A stretch of 64,000 nt of DNA, taken from NCBI GenBank assembly GCA_029779845.1, contig JAKOZT010000015.1:96052-160051 (forward strand), given 5' to 3'. This document shows positions 45,120 to 53,689 of the stretch, one piece after another. Positions within the stretch are counted from its first letter, which is position 1; every line of letters starts with the position of its first letter. Source of the stretch: Pseudomonadota bacterium (GTDB taxonomy: Bacteria > Pseudomonadota > Gammaproteobacteria > Burkholderiales > Burkholderiaceae_C). The notes below the pieces were generated by a model. That model was not told the DNA's origin. It worked only from the letters and a program-made list of their open reading frames with translations, and did not search any database. Both the position numbers and the translations under genes were made by a program.

Positions 45120-45125
45120 TATGAT
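45120..45125 (+). promoter_or_regulatory. Likely -10 box of pmbA
   Basis: TATGAT, 27 bases before the pmbA ATG, in the context GGGTATGATAGCCCGC. It matches five of six sigma-70 -10 positions. No strong -35 is visible. Confidence 0.45.
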
Positions 45126-45152
45126 AGCCCGCGCCCCTGCCGAGCACCCTTC

Positions 45153-46544
45153 ATGACCGACACACTCCACCGCGGCTTCGCCCACAGCCGCGCGCAGTTC
45201 CAGCAGCTCGCCGAGGATGCGCTGGCGCTGGCCCGCACGCTCGGCGCCGGCGAGGCGGGCGTCGAGGTGTCCGAAGGCGTGGGCCTGTCGGTCAGCGTGC
45301 GCAAGGGCGAGGTCGAGAACGTCGAGCGCAACCGCGACAAGTCGCTGGGCATCACGGTCTATGTCGGCAAGCGGCGCGGCAACGCCAGCACCTCCGATTT
45401 CTCGCGCGCCGCGCTCGAGCAGACGGTGCGCGCCGCGCACGACATCGCGCGCTTCACCGCCGAAGACCCGGCCGCCGGCCTGCCCGACGTCGAAGACCTC
45501 GCCTTCGGCGCCGCCGCCGAGCGCGATCTCGACCTGTACCACGCCTGGCCCATCGTCGCCGGGCAGGCGGTGGAGATCGCGCAGCGCTGCGAGGCCGCGG
45601 CGCTCGAGACCGATCGCCGCATCACCAACTCCGACGGTGCCGGCGTGTCGGCGCAGCAGTCGCACTTCTTCATGGCCAACAGCCGCGGCTTTCGCGGCGG
45701 CTACGCCAGTTCGCGCCATTCGATCTCGGTGGCGCCCATCGCCTCCGAGCCGGCGAATTCGGCTCACGGCGGCGGCGACATGCAGCGCGACGCCTGGTAC
45801 AGCTCGATGCGCTCGGCCGACGACCTGGCCGCGCCCGAGGCGGTGGGCCGCTACGCCGCCGAGCGCGCGCTGTCGCGGCTGCGCGCGCGCAAGGTGGCCA
45901 CCGCCGAGGTGCCGGTGCTGTTCGAGTCCAGCCTCGCGGCCGGGCTGATCGGCGCGCTGGTGCAGGCCACCAGCGGCGGCGCGCTGTACCGCAAGTCGAG
46001 CTTCCTGCTCGACAGCCTGGGCAAGCCGGTGCTCGCGCCGCACCTCGACCTGCACGAGGACCCGCACATCCCGCGCGGCAAGGGCAGCGCGCCCTTCGAC
46101 GACGAAGGCGTGGTCACGCGCGCGCGCGAGGTGGTCAAGGGCGGCGTGCTGCAGGGCTACTTCCTGTCGAGCTACTCGGCGCGCAAGCTCGGCATGCGCA
46201 CCACCGGCCACGCCGGCGGCTCGCAGAACCTGCTGCTGACCAGCCGGCTCACCCGGCCCGGCGACGATCTCGACGCGATGCTGAAGAAGCTCGATCGAGG
46301 CCTGTTCGTCATCGAGCTGATGGGCCAGGGCGTCAACCCGGTCACCGGCGACTACTCGCGCGGGGCGGCCGGTTTCTGGGTCGAGGGCGGGCGCATCGCG
46401 CACCCGGTGCACGAGGTCACGATCGCCGGCAATCTGAAACAGATGCTGCAGGGCATCGTCGCGGTGGGCGCCGACGCCTACACCAGCGGTGCCAAGACCA
46501 CCGGCTCGATCCTCGTCGAGCGCATGAAGCTCGCCGGCAGCTGA
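45153..46544 (+). CDS. pmbA: Metalloprotease-like protein PmbA (TldE)
   Basis: PmbA/TldE forms a complex with TldD that degrades unfolded peptides and matures peptide products such as microcin B17; TldD holds the active site. The 463-residue protein has VEVSEGVGLSVSVRKGEVENVERNRDKSLGITVYVGKRRG at about 32-72 and ends with the conserved PVTGDYSRGAAGFWVEGG and EVTIAGNLKQML blocks. As expected for TldE it lacks the HExxxH motif. The ATG at 45153 gives the usual start. No tldD lies nearby. Confidence 0.94.
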   Translation: MTDTLHRGFAHSRAQFQQLAEDALALARTLGAGEAGVEVSEGVGLSVSVRKGEVENVERNRDKSLGITVYVGKRRGNASTSDFSRAALEQTVRAAHDIARFTAEDPAAGLPDVEDLAFGAAAERDLDLYHAWPIVAGQAVEIAQRCEAAALETDRRITNSDGAGVSAQQSHFFMANSRGFRGGYASSRHSISVAPIASEPANSAHGGGDMQRDAWYSSMRSADDLAAPEAVGRYAAERALSRLRARKVATAEVPVLFESSLAAGLIGALVQATSGGALYRKSSFLLDSLGKPVLAPHLDLHEDPHIPRGKGSAPFDDEGVVTRAREVVKGGVLQGYFLSSYSARKLGMRTTGHAGGSQNLLLTSRLTRPGDDLDAMLKKLDRGLFVIELMGQGVNPVTGDYSRGAAGFWVEGGRIAHPVHEVTIAGNLKQMLQGIVAVGADAYTSGAKTTGSILVERMKLAGS

Positions 46545-46660
46545 CACGCTCGACCGCGTAGTTTTGCGGAGGGGAAAACACCGGGCGGGGGGCTGAAACC
46601 CCCTCCTAGAATTTCTGCGCTCATCCCCCTTTCCGCGCATCACCCCACAGGAGAATCCGC

Positions 46661-47743
46661 ATGGAACGTCGCTCGTTCATCCAAGGCGCCGGCATTGCCG
46701 GCGTGCTGGCGGCCGGCACCGCGCCGGCCATCGTGCATGCCCAGGCCACGATCCGCTGGCGGCTGGCCTCCAGCTTCCCGAAGTCGCTCGACACCATCTA
46801 CGGCGCGGCCGAGGTGATGGCCAAGAAGGTCAGCGACATGACCAGCGGCAAGTTCCAGATCTCGGTGCACGCCGCCGGCGAGCTGATGCCGGCCTTCGGC
46901 GTGGTCGACGGCGTGCAGGGCGGCTCGGTCGAGATGGCGCACACCGCGCCGTACTACTTCTTCGGCAAGGATCCGACCTTCGCGCTCGACTGCGCGATCC
47001 CGTTTGGCCTGAACAGCCGCCAGATGACCGCCTGGATGGTCGAGGGCAACGGCCTGAAGCTGATGCGCGAGTTCTACAAGAGCTACAACATCGTCAACTT
47101 CCCGATGGGCAACACCGGCGCGCAGATGGGCGGCTGGTTCCGCAAGGAGATCAAGTCGCTGGCCGACATCAAGGGCCTGAAGATGCGCATCGGCGGCTTC
47201 GGCGGCAAGGTGCTCGAGCGCATCGGCGCGGTGCCGCAGAACATCCCGGGCGGCGAGATCTACTCGGCCCTGGAGAAGGGCACGATCGACGCGGCCGAGT
47301 GGGTGGGCCCCTACGACGACCTCAAGCTCGGCTTCAACAAGGTGGCGCCGAACTACTACTACCCCGGCTGGTGGGAAGGCGGCCCGCAGCTGACGCTGTA
47401 CGTCAACACCAAGGCCTACGAGGGCCTGTCGGCGGAATACAAGGCGATCGTCGAGAGCGCCGCCGCGGTGGCCCACATCGACATGCAGGCGCGCTACGAC
47501 GCGCGCAACCCGGCGGCGCTGAAGACGCTGGTCGGCCAGGGCACCAAGCTGTTCCGCTTCCCGAAGGACATGATGGAAGGCGCCTTCAAGGCGGCGCTGG
47601 AGGTCTACAGCGAGCTGAACGCCAGCAACCCGGCGTGGAAGAAGATCTACGAGGACTACGCGGTGTTCCGGCGCGACTCGAACCTGTGGTTCCGCTTCAC
47701 CGAAGCGGGCTTCGACGACTTCATGCAGTCGCAGAAGCTCTGA
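46661..47743 (+). CDS. TRAP transporter substrate-binding protein (DctP family)
   Basis: A 360-residue periplasmic binding protein for a tripartite ATP-independent transporter. The twin-arginine signal ERRSFIQGAG (2-11) with cleavage after VHAQ suggests Tat export. The binding domain resembles TakP-like proteins for 2-oxo acids or lactate: SSFPKSLDTIYGAAEVMAKKVSDMTSGKFQI and GLKMRIGGFGGKVLERIGAVPQNIPGGEIYSALEKGTIDAAEWVGPYDD. No DctQ or DctM gene is within the window. AGGAGA precedes the ATG, and a terminator closes the unit. Confidence 0.93.
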   Translation: MERRSFIQGAGIAGVLAAGTAPAIVHAQATIRWRLASSFPKSLDTIYGAAEVMAKKVSDMTSGKFQISVHAAGELMPAFGVVDGVQGGSVEMAHTAPYYFFGKDPTFALDCAIPFGLNSRQMTAWMVEGNGLKLMREFYKSYNIVNFPMGNTGAQMGGWFRKEIKSLADIKGLKMRIGGFGGKVLERIGAVPQNIPGGEIYSALEKGTIDAAEWVGPYDDLKLGFNKVAPNYYYPGWWEGGPQLTLYVNTKAYEGLSAEYKAIVESAAAVAHIDMQARYDARNPAALKTLVGQGTKLFRFPKDMMEGAFKAALEVYSELNASNPAWKKIYEDYAVFRRDSNLWFRFTEAGFDDFMQSQKL

Positions 47744-47763
47744 CCGGCCCGGATCGGGCAGCG

Positions 47764-47789
47764 AAGGCCCCGCAGCGCGGGGCCTTTTT
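47764..47789 (+). terminator. Intrinsic terminator after the DctP-family gene
   Basis: AAGGCCCCGC and GCGGGGCCTT form a ten-base stem around AGC, and the 3' arm runs into TTTTT. It ends the last host-type gene before the mobile element. Confidence 0.9.
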
Positions 47790-47967
47790 CATTTCAGGAT
47801 GCCTCCAGCACCGGACTTCGCTGGACTACGCCACAGCCAGATACAGCAGGTTTATCAAGGACTTAGGCGAGTTCAACATATGCCGGTGCTTTCCGAAACT
47901 TGACCCGACTTCCCCTCTGTTGGCCCCTAGAAGGCTCCTGGGAACCGGGTCTCTCCGAGGAGTCATC

Positions 47968-49170
47968 ATGGCAAAGATCAAGCTCACCAAGTCCGCTGTC
48001 GATGCGGCACAACCCCAGGCGCAGGCCGTCGAACTCCGGGACACGTTGGTGCCCGGCTTCTTGTGCAAGATTACCCCATCGGGTCGCAAGGTGTTCATGC
48101 TCCAGTACCGGACGAACGCCGGCGAGCGCCGCAAGCCCGCGCTCGGTCAGTACGGAGAGCTGACTGTCGAACAGGCCCGATCCTTGGCACAGGAGTGGCT
48201 GGCTCAGGTACGTCGGGGCGGTGATCCCGGCGCAGCCAAGGCCGAAGCGCGCAAAGCACCTACCGTCGAGGAGCTGTGCAAGAAGTTCATGGAGGATCAC
48301 TCCAAGAAGCGCAACAAGCCCAGCACCCAGGTCGGCTATCAGCGCGTCATCGACCGCTGCATCATCCCGCTGCTGGGCCGCAAGAAGGTCCAGGACGTGA
48401 AGCGCCCCGACATTGCCGGGCTGATGGAAAAGTTTTCGTACAAGCCCACCGAGGCGAACAAGGCGTTCAGCATCTTGCGCAAGATGTTCAATCTGGCCGA
48501 GGTGTGGGGCTACCGGCCCGATGGCAGCAACCCCTGCCGGCATATCCAGTTGTTTCCGGCTGGCAAGTCCACCCATCTCATCAGCGACGAGGACATGGGC
48601 AAGCTGTTCCGACAGCTTGACAAGATCGAGGCCGAAGGGCTGGAGAACTACGTGGTCCCGTTGGCGATCCGCCTGCAGTTCGAGTTCGCTGGCCGCCGTG
48701 GCGAAATCGTCTCGCTCGAATGGGAATGGGTCGATCTGGAGAACCGGCGGGTCGTCTGGCCTGACAGCAAGACCGGCGGCATGTCCAAGCCCATGAGCGA
48801 GGAAGCCTACCGGCTGCTTTCGACAGCGCCGCACAAGGAAGGCGCTCGCTATGTGCTACCGTCGCCGCGCCATCCGGGACAACACCTGACCACAGGCGAG
48901 TATTACGGCGGCTGGAGCCGTGCACTCAAAGCTGCGGGGGCAACGCACGTGGGGACGCACGGCATTCGACACCGCTCGGCGACCGACATTGCGAACTCGG
49001 GCATTCCGGTCAAGGTCGGCATGGCACTCACGGCGCACAAGACCGTGGTGATGTTCATGCGCTATGTCCACACCGAGGACAAGCCGGTCCGGGAGGCCGC
49101 CGAACTGGTGGCGAGTCGGCGCAAGGCGATCACCGGCGCCAAGCAGCAGCCTGCCGAAGCGACGGCATGA
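47968..49170 (+). CDS. int: Tyrosine recombinase (phage/ICE integrase)
   Basis: A 400-residue integrase with a DUF4102-like arm-type DNA-binding N domain (about 1-85, including TPSGRKVFMLQYR and RKPALGQYGELTVEQAR), a core-binding domain (about 98-190) and the catalytic domain. The active-site set is complete: Arg243 (GRRGE), Lys268 (SKTG), His331 and Arg334 (HGIRHR), His357 (AHK) and Tyr366 (RYVH). GAGGAG lies a few bases before the ATG at 47968. Base composition is clearly lower in GC than the genes to its left. It marks the left end of an integrated element. The attachment site should lie in 47790-47967, but no tRNA or obvious target gene is visible there. Confidence 0.93.
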   Translation: MAKIKLTKSAVDAAQPQAQAVELRDTLVPGFLCKITPSGRKVFMLQYRTNAGERRKPALGQYGELTVEQARSLAQEWLAQVRRGGDPGAAKAEARKAPTVEELCKKFMEDHSKKRNKPSTQVGYQRVIDRCIIPLLGRKKVQDVKRPDIAGLMEKFSYKPTEANKAFSILRKMFNLAEVWGYRPDGSNPCRHIQLFPAGKSTHLISDEDMGKLFRQLDKIEAEGLENYVVPLAIRLQFEFAGRRGEIVSLEWEWVDLENRRVVWPDSKTGGMSKPMSEEAYRLLSTAPHKEGARYVLPSPRHPGQHLTTGEYYGGWSRALKAAGATHVGTHGIRHRSATDIANSGIPVKVGMALTAHKTVVMFMRYVHTEDKPVREAAELVASRRKAITGAKQQPAEATA

Positions 49171-49261
49171 CCAGGCACCAGGGATTTGCGTCGTCCGCAG
49201 CGCCGTCGGCGCTGCTGGGCGATCCGGCTTCAATCCCTGCCTTACCATAGGCATCAGGATT

Positions 49262-49280
49262 TCCGAGACGCTGTCTCGGA
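49262..49280. repeat. Perfect hairpin between integrase and gajB-like gene
   Basis: TCCGAGAC and GTCTCGGA pair around GCT in the 142-base gap between two convergent genes. Without a T-run it is not a classical terminator but may block read-through from both sides. Confidence 0.45.
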
Positions 49281-49312
49281 GTTCGAGCGACTTGCGAGCG
49301 GCCTGACGGCTG

Positions 49313-51052
49313 CTACGCTAGGGCTATCGCTGCGCCGGCTTCCTGAAACCCCCGTTCAAGCAAGACGGGTCTCAATTCCTCCAGCGCATTGGCCGGTACA
49401 CCGAGCCACAGAAGATTGCGGGCGCGAGTCACGGCAACATAGCCGATGCGCCCGACTTCGGTGTCTACGCCGGCCAGCAGCGCATTGGCGTGTTCCCGGT
49501 TCGCCAAGTACAGCACAGCATCAAGGCTTTCGCCCTTCGCCTGATGGACTGTGTCCACTCGGATGCGCGGTGCGTCGTCGTTCGCTGCCAAGTCAGCGGC
49601 GGTGATCAGCGGCGCATTGGGCAACCCCCTTTTTGCGAGCTTGTTGCCCAGGTTGTTGGTGCTCGCCAAGCCGTGGTCTTGTGCGATTTGCGCCAGCAAT
49701 GTCCTCGTCCGTTCCAGCAGCAGCGGATGCCACTGCGTGTCCCCGGTCAATGTCGCGGCCGGCAGCCCCGAATCCCGATTGCGTGTGAATGCCCAAACGA
49801 GCCGTCGCAGCATTCGATCATCCGGGTAGCGCGCGGGCTGCGTGATCCTTGCCACCAGTCCCTGCGGCGGGTTGGCAAGTAGACCGACGATGCCGGAAGC
49901 CACCAGCTTGAACGCGGCGAGATAGTCCTGGTGCCGGTCGCGCAGGATGGCGGCCTGTGCGAGAGCCTTGACGGTTCCCTGGCCTGGCGCCCCTTCGTTG
50001 CCGCCGAGCTTGTTGGCCATGTCCCGGGCGCGGCACAGCACGGCCGAGCTTTCCAGCTTCAGGTCGGCCGCCAGCACCGCCGCCTGGAAAGCAGCGATGA
50101 GGTTCTCGCGTTCGGCGTTCCGGTAGGGCACGAAGAAAGCGCCATGCGTCGTATCGGGCACTAACCTGTCCGCGGTGTCTGCCCGCGTTGACAGCATATT
50201 GGCCAAATCCAGAATCGCTGGCACAGACCGGAAGTTCCTGGTCAGGTGGAGACTGTTGACACCTTCCCGCTGACCGTACCGTGTCAGGAACGCCCCATTG
50301 GCACCGGCGAACTCGTAGATGCCTTGGTTTGGATCACCGATCAACGAGACCTGGCAGCCCGCACCGACAAGCTGCTCGATGATGGCCTGATGAGCCGTAC
50401 CGATGTCCTGCGCTTCGTCGATCAGAATGTGCGGATAGCGGCGGACCAGGGCGCGCAGGATGCCGGGCTGTTCTACCAATGTGCGGTAGCACCAGTAGCG
50501 CCCGAGGTTGTGTGTATAGGCACCTACCTGTCCAAGACGATGCACAAGGCGCGTCGCTTGCATGGTATCCAGCCTGAGCGTCCGGTCGTTGTCCGCGTAG
50601 CAGAAATAGGCACCGTTGTTGTCGATGCCAACCTGCATCTGCGTGATCTCGCGAGGATACGTGTTCGTCTGGAACCTGAAGCCGCCCAGGAACGCTTCAC
50701 CGCCCATCACAAGGAATGCGGCCTGCTGCGCACCCATCGTTCGATATGCGTGTGGGCGCAGCACGTTGCCGGTGATGAAGGTGTCTAGCGTGTCGATCTC
50801 AACGCGGCCGTGGGCGACTCTGGAGGGCACCTCCTGGACCATATTCTGGTATTCGCGCCGAAAGGTATCCACGGCGACATTGGAGAACGACAGGAGAGCG
50901 ACGCGACCGCGGTCGTCACCGAGCTGTCGGCGCATCTGCGCCAGCCGGCGTACAGCGGTGAACGTCTTGCCGCTGCCAGCGCAGGCAATTACGGACATCG
51001 GTGCGATTGGTGCGCCGATGACCTGCAACTGCTCGTCGGACGGCTGGGTCAC
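49313..51052 (-). CDS. gajB: UvrD-like helicase, GajB-type partner of the OLD nuclease
   Basis: A 579-residue superfamily 1A DNA helicase. Motifs: Q-motif-like SDEQLQVI (5-12), Walker A ACAGSGKT (23-30), motif II IDEAQD (211-216), LIGDPNQGIYEFAGA (motif III), VDTVHQAKGESLDAVL (motif V region) and YVAVTRARNLLWLG (motif VI). It starts at a GTG that shares a base with the TAG of the upstream nuclease gene (TAGTG), and AAGGAG lies eight bases before. In Gabija defence, GajB is a UvrD-like protein that acts with GajA. It is somewhat longer than the best-studied GajB (about 500 residues). A housekeeping UvrD/Rep role is unlikely given the operon. Confidence 0.82.
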   Translation of the reverse strand: MTQPSDEQLQVIGAPIAPMSVIACAGSGKTFTAVRRLAQMRRQLGDDRGRVALLSFSNVAVDTFRREYQNMVQEVPSRVAHGRVEIDTLDTFITGNVLRPHAYRTMGAQQAAFLVMGGEAFLGGFRFQTNTYPREITQMQVGIDNNGAYFCYADNDRTLRLDTMQATRLVHRLGQVGAYTHNLGRYWCYRTLVEQPGILRALVRRYPHILIDEAQDIGTAHQAIIEQLVGAGCQVSLIGDPNQGIYEFAGANGAFLTRYGQREGVNSLHLTRNFRSVPAILDLANMLSTRADTADRLVPDTTHGAFFVPYRNAERENLIAAFQAAVLAADLKLESSAVLCRARDMANKLGGNEGAPGQGTVKALAQAAILRDRHQDYLAAFKLVASGIVGLLANPPQGLVARITQPARYPDDRMLRRLVWAFTRNRDSGLPAATLTGDTQWHPLLLERTRTLLAQIAQDHGLASTNNLGNKLAKRGLPNAPLITAADLAANDDAPRIRVDTVHQAKGESLDAVLYLANREHANALLAGVDTEVGRIGYVAVTRARNLLWLGVPANALEELRPVLLERGFQEAGAAIALA

Positions 51053-52797
51053 TACTCGGGCTCCTTGACTTGACAGGCGTGGGTGATTGCCTCGCGGATG
51101 TAGTCCGGCACTACGCACGCGGCGCCATCGGCAATCACCTGCGCGAGTGCCTGGCCGAAGCGGCCTTTCTGCACATTGTTCTGCGGGCGCTCAAACATGC
51201 CGCTGAAAAGGGCGCGCGCCTTGGCCGCATCGCCTTCCGCGGCTTCGACCGCTACTGCGACGGTTTCGCCGATCTTCGGATGCAGTTCCTTGAGAGCCGC
51301 CAGCATCGCGACACGGTTGTCGGCATGCAGGGCCAAGTCGTATTCGAATGTCTTGAGACCGTGGAATACCTTGACGAAGGTATCCTCGCCTTCCTTCATC
51401 TTGGCGGTGTTGTCCGACACCTTCACAGCAGTACCGGGCGCGGGGTAGGCCGCCTGCGGTTCTCCGTCGCCGTCGGGTTCGCCGACCGGGTCCGCGTCTG
51501 TTATGACAGCGACCGGGATCTTCAGTGCCTTTTCGCCGAACAGCGGCAGGAACGAGTCGAAGTTCAATCCTTCGACGCTGATCAGGCTGACACCGTGTTC
51601 GCGCAGCCTATGCCCGCACTTCTCCGCCAACACGCTCACCAGCATCAACTCGGCCGCACCTTCGACGAAGATGACACGGCGGGCAAAGAACAACTCGGCA
51701 CGGGTCACGTCGAGGTAACGTTCCAGCTTCTCCCGCTTCCCCTTGCCGAAGGCGATCGTACGCGGAAAGAATGTCTCCACGGAGCTCCCCGTATCGACCA
51801 GGCAGGCAAGGCTGTCGAGATCGGCGATGCTGGCGAAGTTGGGGGAGTGGCTTGTAACGAACAACTGGACAGGCTTCTCGCCCTCGACGGCCTTGATAGT
51901 CCCCAGATAGTCCAGCAGTACCGCCTGAAGTTGCGGGTGCAGGTGCGCCTCCGGCTCCTCGATGATCAGGCCTCGATAGCTTGCTTCCGGGTTCTTGGCC
52001 AGCTCACTGAGCACGACGGCCATGAAGATCAAGTTGTTGAAGCCGAGCCCGTTCTGCTCAATCTCGAACGTGTCCACCACCAGCGACAGGCGCGACGCCA
52101 GCCGCTGAAAGTCGCTACCGCTCAGGCCAAGATCCAGAATTTGGGCAAGCTGCGGCCCAAGCATCGTACCGTGCCGGTTCTTGATGGCTGTGTGAGTGTT
52201 GACGACAGGCTCGTGCTTCTTCAACTCCTCGTCGAGCTTCTTCAGCGCGTCATTGATGCCATCGCGTCCCGCGTCGTCAGCCAGGAGCTGAAACAACCGG
52301 GCCAATTGGCTGGTGCGACTGGGCTTGAGTCCTTGCGAAGCGTCCCGCAGCGGGGGCAGATAGACACCGCGCAAGTTCTCCATCATGTCTGCGGTCAAGC
52401 CCATGTCCTCGTGGTCGCCACACCAGCGCTTGGCACGCAGCCTTCCCGTCTTGTCGGCTTCCGAGTAACGGATGGTGATATGCGCTTCGAGCTTGCCGAG
52501 TGCGTCGGGCTTCAGCGCCGCCAGGAAATCGGCCTCGTCATCCGGGTCCAAATCACGAAAGACGTACTGGAACTCGATGTCGCCCGCCGGAGCACCGCCC
52601 TTGGGCCGGTGCATATCCTCGCTGTCGAGGCGAGGGTACGGCTCATCATGCCCCGCAAGCAGCGCACGCAGTGCATCGACGACAGCGGTCTTGCCGACGT
52701 TGTTAGAGCCGACCAGAACGTTCAGTCCTGGCTGGAAGCTCAGATCAACTTTCTGTAGTTTCCTGAAGTTGGATATTCTCAGTTGTGCCAGATACAC
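51052..52797 (-). CDS. gajA: OLD-family ATPase/TOPRIM nuclease, GajA type
   Basis: A 581-residue class 2 OLD endonuclease. The ABC-type ATPase has Walker A GSNNVGKT (30-37), a long helical insert, and a Walker B region LIIEEPEAHLHPQLQ (about 277-291). The TOPRIM domain has the key Glu379 (FVEGAAE) and the DxD pair Asp434/Asp436 (ITDADP). This is the architecture of GajA, a nicking endonuclease of the Gabija antiphage system. Translation begins at GTG 52797 with a strong AGGAGG nine bases upstream. The overlap with the helicase gene gives a two-gene unit. An unrelated OLD system is possible, but the UvrD partner supports Gabija. Confidence 0.85.
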   Translation of the reverse strand: MYLAQLRISNFRKLQKVDLSFQPGLNVLVGSNNVGKTAVVDALRALLAGHDEPYPRLDSEDMHRPKGGAPAGDIEFQYVFRDLDPDDEADFLAALKPDALGKLEAHITIRYSEADKTGRLRAKRWCGDHEDMGLTADMMENLRGVYLPPLRDASQGLKPSRTSQLARLFQLLADDAGRDGINDALKKLDEELKKHEPVVNTHTAIKNRHGTMLGPQLAQILDLGLSGSDFQRLASRLSLVVDTFEIEQNGLGFNNLIFMAVVLSELAKNPEASYRGLIIEEPEAHLHPQLQAVLLDYLGTIKAVEGEKPVQLFVTSHSPNFASIADLDSLACLVDTGSSVETFFPRTIAFGKGKREKLERYLDVTRAELFFARRVIFVEGAAELMLVSVLAEKCGHRLREHGVSLISVEGLNFDSFLPLFGEKALKIPVAVITDADPVGEPDGDGEPQAAYPAPGTAVKVSDNTAKMKEGEDTFVKVFHGLKTFEYDLALHADNRVAMLAALKELHPKIGETVAVAVEAAEGDAAKARALFSGMFERPQNNVQKGRFGQALAQVIADGAACVVPDYIREAITHACQVKEPE

Positions 52798-52839
52798 CGA
52801 TGATGTCCTCCTGCGGCCTGTTTCGTGAGTCGGTCGGCA

Positions 52840-52874
52840 GCCAAGATTGTCGTGTCGGTGTCACGACAATTGGC
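52840..52874. promoter_or_regulatory. Inverted repeat between qatD and gajA
   Basis: ATTGTCGTG (52846-52854) and CACGACAAT (52862-52870) pair perfectly, and GCCA/TGGC extend the stem past a two-base bulge, around a seven-base loop. It lies in the 129-base gap, the longest non-coding stretch within the ten-gene run. It could be an operator for a gajA promoter or an RNA hairpin separating the Qat and Gabija units. No T-run follows on either strand. Confidence 0.5.
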
Positions 52875-52926
52875 TTCCGAGAGCACACGTGGTTCGGCCG
52901 ACCACCACTACTCCATTGATCTCCAA

Positions 52927-53676
52927 CTATCCGAGCAAAGCGCGTAGGTTGTCGCGAACGAGGTTGGCCACATTGGTCGCAGGCAGCCCATGCAAACGGC
53001 CCAGCGACTCCACTACGCCCGCCACATCGGCCGGCTGCGAGGGTCTGTCGCCGGCGCGAGTGAAGGGACCGTCGGTTTCCGTCAGCATCCGATCCAGCGG
53101 GATGGTCTGCATCATTGGCGCGTGTTTCTCATTGCCAAGCATTCCTGCGTTGATCGAGAAGTAGCAGCCCAACTCCAGCGCACGCTTCGCCTCGCTCTTT
53201 GTCCCGGTGAACCAATGAAGAACGATCTTGCCGCGCTCGGGTGGCAGATGCGTCTCGACAAGATCAAGCACCGCCTTGGCTGACCTGATGCTGTGGACCG
53301 TGATCACTTTCCCACCGGCCTGAGCGCAGCGCTGCAACACATGCTGGAATACGCGCTTCTGCGCATCGAGTGACTTGAAGAACCGGGGGCCGGCGTCCAA
53401 TCCGACCTCACCGATGTAGCGCGTCTCCGCAAGGTATCGATCCCACAATTCGATTTCGTTTTCACGCTCCGCGACCAACTGCGGATGCAGCCCCAGTGCC
53501 GCTCGAACATGCTTCGTTCGCTGCGCGAGTTCGTGATTGCGAGGCCAGGCGCGCGGTGTTGTCGTCACCGCCAGCGTGAACACGCCGGCCGCCTCCGCGT
53601 CCCGAACTGCCACGGCATGGTCCGGGTAGAGATCGAGGTGGCAGTGGAAGTCCACGAGGCCGGTTGAAGAGATCAT
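52927..53676 (-). CDS. qatD: QatD, TatD-family DNase of the Qat antiphage system
   Basis: A 249-residue TatD-type metal-dependent hydrolase. The metal motif HCHLD (11-15) lies in the first strand; IGEVGLD (Glu), VHS and LHWFTG (His) and ETDGPF (Asp) complete the TIM-barrel site. Alone it could be taken as a housekeeping TatD, but it is last in the order qatA-qatB-qatC-qatD. I chose ATG 53676 because GAGGA lies about eight bases upstream; starts at 53715 or 53793 would overlap qatC. QatD is required for Qat defence in E. coli. Confidence 0.9.
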   Translation of the reverse strand: MISSTGLVDFHCHLDLYPDHAVAVRDAEAAGVFTLAVTTTPRAWPRNHELAQRTKHVRAALGLHPQLVAERENEIELWDRYLAETRYIGEVGLDAGPRFFKSLDAQKRVFQHVLQRCAQAGGKVITVHSIRSAKAVLDLVETHLPPERGKIVLHWFTGTKSEAKRALELGCYFSINAGMLGNEKHAPMMQTIPLDRMLTETDGPFTRAGDRPSQPADVAGVVESLGRLHGLPATNVANLVRDNLRALLG

Positions 53677-53689
53677 GCACGCATCCTCG

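Noticed and set aside
47790..47967. tRNA or tmRNA fragment as integrase target
   Set aside because: No TpsiC-arm-like GGTTCGAxxCC or CCA-ending acceptor stem could be found in this stretch.
49313..51052. Housekeeping UvrD or Rep helicase
   Set aside because: Shorter than UvrD/Rep and joined by TAGTG to an OLD nuclease gene.
52927..53676. Housekeeping TatD DNase
   Set aside because: Motifs alone fit, but the position after qatC and the island composition point to QatD.
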